Positions 5,816 through 7,479 of a stretch of 7,479 nucleotides of DNA are shown one piece after another. A program made the position numbers and the translations under genes. This DNA comes from CAXXOK01 sp964497495 (GTDB lineage: Bacteria; Bacillota; Clostridia; Christensenellales; Aristaeellaceae), in assembly GCA_964497495.1 (NCBI GenBank), contig CAZCCZ010000073.1, positions 1-7,479 of the forward strand. The letters are read 5' to 3'. The notes beneath the pieces were generated by a model. It was not told the origin of the DNA, made no database searches, and was given only the letters and a program-made list of their open reading frames with translations. The first letter of the stretch is position 1, and each line of letters begins with the position of its first letter.

Positions 5816-6607
5816 TTAAAAAACCGATAACAGCGCGGCGAGGGATTCCCCCATCGCCAGCCGAAGCAGAACGATCAGCAGCAGGTGCAAAGGATATAAA
5901 CCGTACCCCAGCCATTTGGGCAGCCGGACGCCCGTTCGGGTGGGTACCAGCAGGAAGGGCAGCGCCAGCCACATCATCGCCTGCAAACGGAAGAAGGGCT
6001 TGAGCACCGGCCCGGCCGCGGGCCAGTCCAGGAAGCTCAGCGGCGTGCCCGCGATAGCGGCGATCTGCGTGCTGGACGTACCCCAGTAAAGGGCGAAGGC
6101 GAGGAAAACCGACGTTAGCCCGCCGCGGCTGTTGCGCGCGGCATACAGAAGCAGTAGGAAGGTGAGCCCTTTCCAGCCGTAGTCCACGTTGATGTAGCCC
6201 AGGAAGACGTAACAGAGGACCGGGACCCAAATCTGGCTGCCGAACCGCTTTTTTTGAATACCCGCGATGGCCACGACTCCCAGGCACAGCAGAAACAGAA
6301 TGTTGAGCTTGCCCCAGGAGTTGCCCAGCGCCGCCATGTTGACCGGCTGGGAAACGACCGCCAATAGCAGAAGCCTCAGTGCATACTTTAAGATATCGTG
6401 CGTGTACTCGCACCCCACCACGAGGCACCACGCATATAGCGGCATGGCGATGCGGCCCAGTATGCGCATTTCCGGCACGCCCGCGAAGACCGCCACGCCC
6501 AGATGGTCGATCATCATGAATACCAGCGCGACCAGCTTCAAAAACGAGGTGTCCGTGTTCCCCGCAAGCGTTGCCGACCGCCTGCCGGAAAGCGTCTGTG
6601 CCTGCAT
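5816..6607 (-). CDS. TraX family polytopic membrane protein (probable acyltransferase-type)
   Basis: A 263-residue multi-pass membrane protein of the TraX family. F-plasmid TraX is needed for N-acetylation of F pilin, and the family is related to membrane acyltransferases. Family landmarks are visible: LKLVALVFMMIDHLG (23-37) with the Asp-His pair at 34-35, RILGRIAMPLYAW (48-60), LRLLLLAVVSQP (78-89), NILFLLCLG (102-110), VDYGWKG (141-147) and the C-terminal GYGLYPLHLLLI (234-245). About eight hydrophobic segments can be seen. Length is usual for chromosomal homologues. The start at 6607 has GGAAGGGG upstream and lies about 24 bases from the predicted transcript start. The first 20 residues are polar and cytoplasm-like. 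No conjugation or pilus genes are nearby, so this is not evidence of a plasmid; chromosomal TraX homologues occur in many Firmicutes and their substrate is unknown. The family is confident, the function only inferred. Confidence 0.88.
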   Translation of the reverse strand: MQAQTLSGRRSATLAGNTDTSFLKLVALVFMMIDHLGVAVFAGVPEMRILGRIAMPLYAWCLVVGCEYTHDILKYALRLLLLAVVSQPVNMAALGNSWGKLNILFLLCLGVVAIAGIQKKRFGSQIWVPVLCYVFLGYINVDYGWKGLTFLLLLYAARNSRGGLTSVFLAFALYWGTSSTQIAAIAGTPLSFLDWPAAGPVLKPFFRLQAMMWLALPFLLVPTRTGVRLPKWLGYGLYPLHLLLIVLLRLAMGESLAALLSVF

Positions 6608-6637
6608 GATCTTTCGTCCCCTTCCGTCGGTTGACTG

Positions 6638-6666
6638 ATTATAGCATACGCGCGCCCGGTTGCCAA
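6638..6666 (-). promoter_or_regulatory. Promoter of the TraX-family gene (extended -10)
   Basis: On the minus strand, TTGGCA (6666-6661) and a perfect TATAAT (6643-6638) are separated by 17 bases. TGC directly before the -10 box makes it an extended -10. The predicted start is near 6631, 24 bases upstream of the ATG. Confidence 0.85.
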
Positions 6667-6688
6667 ACGGAAAGGATTCATAAAGAAT
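6660..6688 (+). promoter_or_regulatory. Possible divergent promoter for the small membrane protein
   Basis: TTGCCA (6660-6665) and AAGAAT (6683-6688) are 17 bases apart on the plus strand. The -35 box is good (5 of 6); the -10 box is weak (4 of 6). The -35 is nearly the mirror image of the TraX promoter -35 on the other strand, so the two polymerases would compete if both promoters are real. It would give a leader of about 70 bases before the small gene. Confidence 0.3.
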
Positions 6689-6763
6689 TCAGGGCGCGTT
6701 CATCCGCGCTTCACGCGGGCGAGGCATACTCCTGTGGTACGAATCCTACGGGAGGTGGTATCG

Positions 6764-6856
6764 TTGTATATCAACGGTTCCGGGCGGTTTGCGATAACCG
6801 TATGGGTGCTGGCAGCGGGCATCGTGCTGGGCCTGCTGGCTTTTCTTGGGAAGTAG
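6764..6856 (+). CDS. Small single-pass membrane protein, 30 residues, TTG start (hypothetical)
   Basis: A 30-codon open frame that starts at TTG and ends at TAG. The product is (M)YINGSGRF, then a hydrophobic segment from about residue 9 to 28 (FAITVWVLAAG, IVLGLLAFL), then GK. This is a textbook single transmembrane helix with a short polar N-terminus containing Arg and a C-terminal Lys. The support for translation is the ribosome binding site: GGAGGTGGT begins at 6751, and its GGAGG core ends 8 bases before the TTG, one of the best Shine-Dalgarno matches in the window. No ATG or GTG in the same frame lies at a suitable distance. The gene sits 76 bases upstream of a response regulator and diverges from the TraX gene. 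I do not recognise a family. It might modulate a membrane sensor or another membrane complex, but that is only inference from position and size. Confidence 0.6.
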   Translation: MYINGSGRFAITVWVLAAGIVLGLLAFLGK

Positions 6857-6865
6857 GACGATCAA

Positions 6866-6894
6866 TTGAGTTTTCCCCATCCGTTTGGTATACT
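6866..6894 (+). promoter_or_regulatory. Promoter of the response regulator gene
   Basis: TTGAGT (6866-6871) and TATACT (6889-6894) are separated by 17 bases. The predicted start is near 6901, giving a leader of about 32 bases. The promoter begins 10 bases after the stop codon of the small membrane protein, so the regulator can be transcribed independently of it. Confidence 0.75.
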
Positions 6895-6932
6895 GTACGC
6901 AGATATCCGCGCCGAGGAAACGAGGGAATGCC

Positions 6933-7479
6933 ATGAAGCTGTTGATCGTAGACGACGAGCAGAAGATCCGCGAGCTGATCTCCAAGTACGCCGTTTTCGA
7001 GGGGTACGAATACGCCGAGGCGGAAAACGGCATGCAGGCGGTGGAAATCGCCCGCGCGTCGGATTTCGACCTGATCATTCTGGACATCATGATGCCCGAG
7101 CTGGACGGCTTCTCCGCCGCTCGGGAGATTCGCAAGACCCATCCGGCCGTGCCGATCATCCTGCTGTCCGCGCGCGACGAGGAGTACGATAAAATCCACG
7201 GTTTCGAGATCGGCATCGACGACTACGTGGTCAAGCCGTTCTCTCCCAAAGAGCTGATGCTGCGCGTGGGCGCGGTGCTGCGCCGTGCGCGCGGCGCGGC
7301 CGCCGAGGAGGAAAAGCATCAGACCGCCGTGATCGAGGGCATGACGGTGGATTTTACGGCGCGCAGGGTGTTGATCGACGGCGCGGACGTGGACCTTTCC
7401 CCTAAGGAATACGACCTGCTTTTCTATCTGGTGCGCAACCGCGGCATCGCGCTGACGCGGGACAAGCTGATTTCCGAAG
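6933..7479 (+). CDS. Two-component response regulator, OmpR/PhoB family (partial, C-terminus outside window)
   Basis: A cytoplasmic transcription factor switched on by phosphorylation from a partner histidine kinase, which is probably encoded just beyond the right edge. The visible 182 residues contain a full receiver domain. The acidic pair is D7-D8 in LLIVDDEQ, the phospho-acceptor is D51 in LIILDIMMPELDGF, the switch Ser is S79 in ILLSARDE, and the conserved Lys is K101 in VVKPFSPKEL. After a linker (about 118-132) rich in Ala and Glu, the winged-helix DNA-binding domain begins. VDFTARRVLIDG and VDLSPKEYDLLFYLVRN, then RDKLISE, match the OmpR/PhoB class. Full members have about 225-235 residues, so about 45-50 are missing. 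The ATG at 6933 follows GAGGG with a 6-base gap and lies downstream of a near-consensus promoter. The target genes and the signal cannot be deduced from the sequence. Confidence 0.95.
   Translation, partial: MKLLIVDDEQKIRELISKYAVFEGYEYAEAENGMQAVEIARASDFDLIILDIMMPELDGFSAAREIRKTHPAVPIILLSARDEEYDKIHGFEIGIDDYVVKPFSPKELMLRVGAVLRRARGAAAEEEKHQTAVIEGMTVDFTARRVLIDGADVDLSPKEYDLLFYLVRNRGIALTRDKLISE

Noticed and set aside
5799..6431. Minus-strand open frame of 210 codons
   Set aside because: Out-of-frame shadow of the TraX-family gene with a low-complexity Arg/Ala/Gly composition.
6631..6936. Plus-strand 101-codon open frame starting inside the TraX promoter
   Set aside because: It is in a different frame from the small membrane protein, has no ribosome binding site, and overlaps the regulator promoter and start.
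6746..7319. Two overlapping minus-strand open frames (6746-7216 and 6771-7319)
   Set aside because: Both are antisense to the receiver domain of the response regulator and have no ribosome binding site context.
1..7479. CRISPR arrays, insertion sequences, attachment sites, large repeats
   Set aside because: No regularly spaced repeats, transposase-like frames, or paired terminal repeats were seen on reading the window.

Overview
The window reads as a chromosomal stretch from a GC-rich Gram-positive-type bacterium, most likely a member of the Clostridia (inference). The grounds are strong purine-rich ribosome binding sites, sigma-A-like promoters with 17-base spacers, intrinsic terminators with U-tracts, a tRNA gene with an encoded CCA end, and the mix of families present. 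No mobile element, CRISPR array or rRNA is visible, and there is no sign of recent transfer. Genes are well spaced, and most have a recognisable promoter and terminator of their own.

Layout from left to right. (1) Positions 1-2432, minus strand: the start of a peptide ABC transporter operon. A 541-residue secreted substrate-binding protein comes first, then a strong intrinsic terminator, then the N-terminal 202 residues of an OppB/DppB-type permease that runs off the left edge. (2) Positions 2606-3365, plus strand: a small 2H phosphoesterase (LigT/2'-5' RNA ligase-like), followed at once by tRNA-Trp(CCA). The tRNA promoter -35 box overlaps the stop codon of the phosphoesterase gene, and a terminator closes the unit. 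(3) Positions 3507-4540, plus strand: a Gfo/Idh/MocA oxidoreductase of the dihydrodiol-dehydrogenase-like type with its own terminator. (4) Positions 4566-5645, minus strand: a secreted calcineurin-like metallophosphoesterase with Gln in place of the usual motif-I His. (5) Positions 5748-6666, minus strand: a TraX-family polytopic membrane protein with a near-consensus promoter and a terminator. (6) Positions 6660-7479, plus strand: a 30-codon single-pass membrane protein starting at TTG behind an excellent ribosome binding site, then an OmpR/PhoB-type response regulator with a near-consensus promoter, cut by the right edge.

Apart from the transporter operon, and possibly the small membrane protein with the response regulator, the genes look like independent housekeeping or accessory units rather than one pathway. 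The items most worth a second look are the unannotated 30-residue membrane protein beside the two-component regulator, the terminator inside the peptide transporter operon, the apparent lack of a lipobox on the binding protein, and the altered motif I of the phosphoesterase. No convincing undescribed multi-gene system is visible here.
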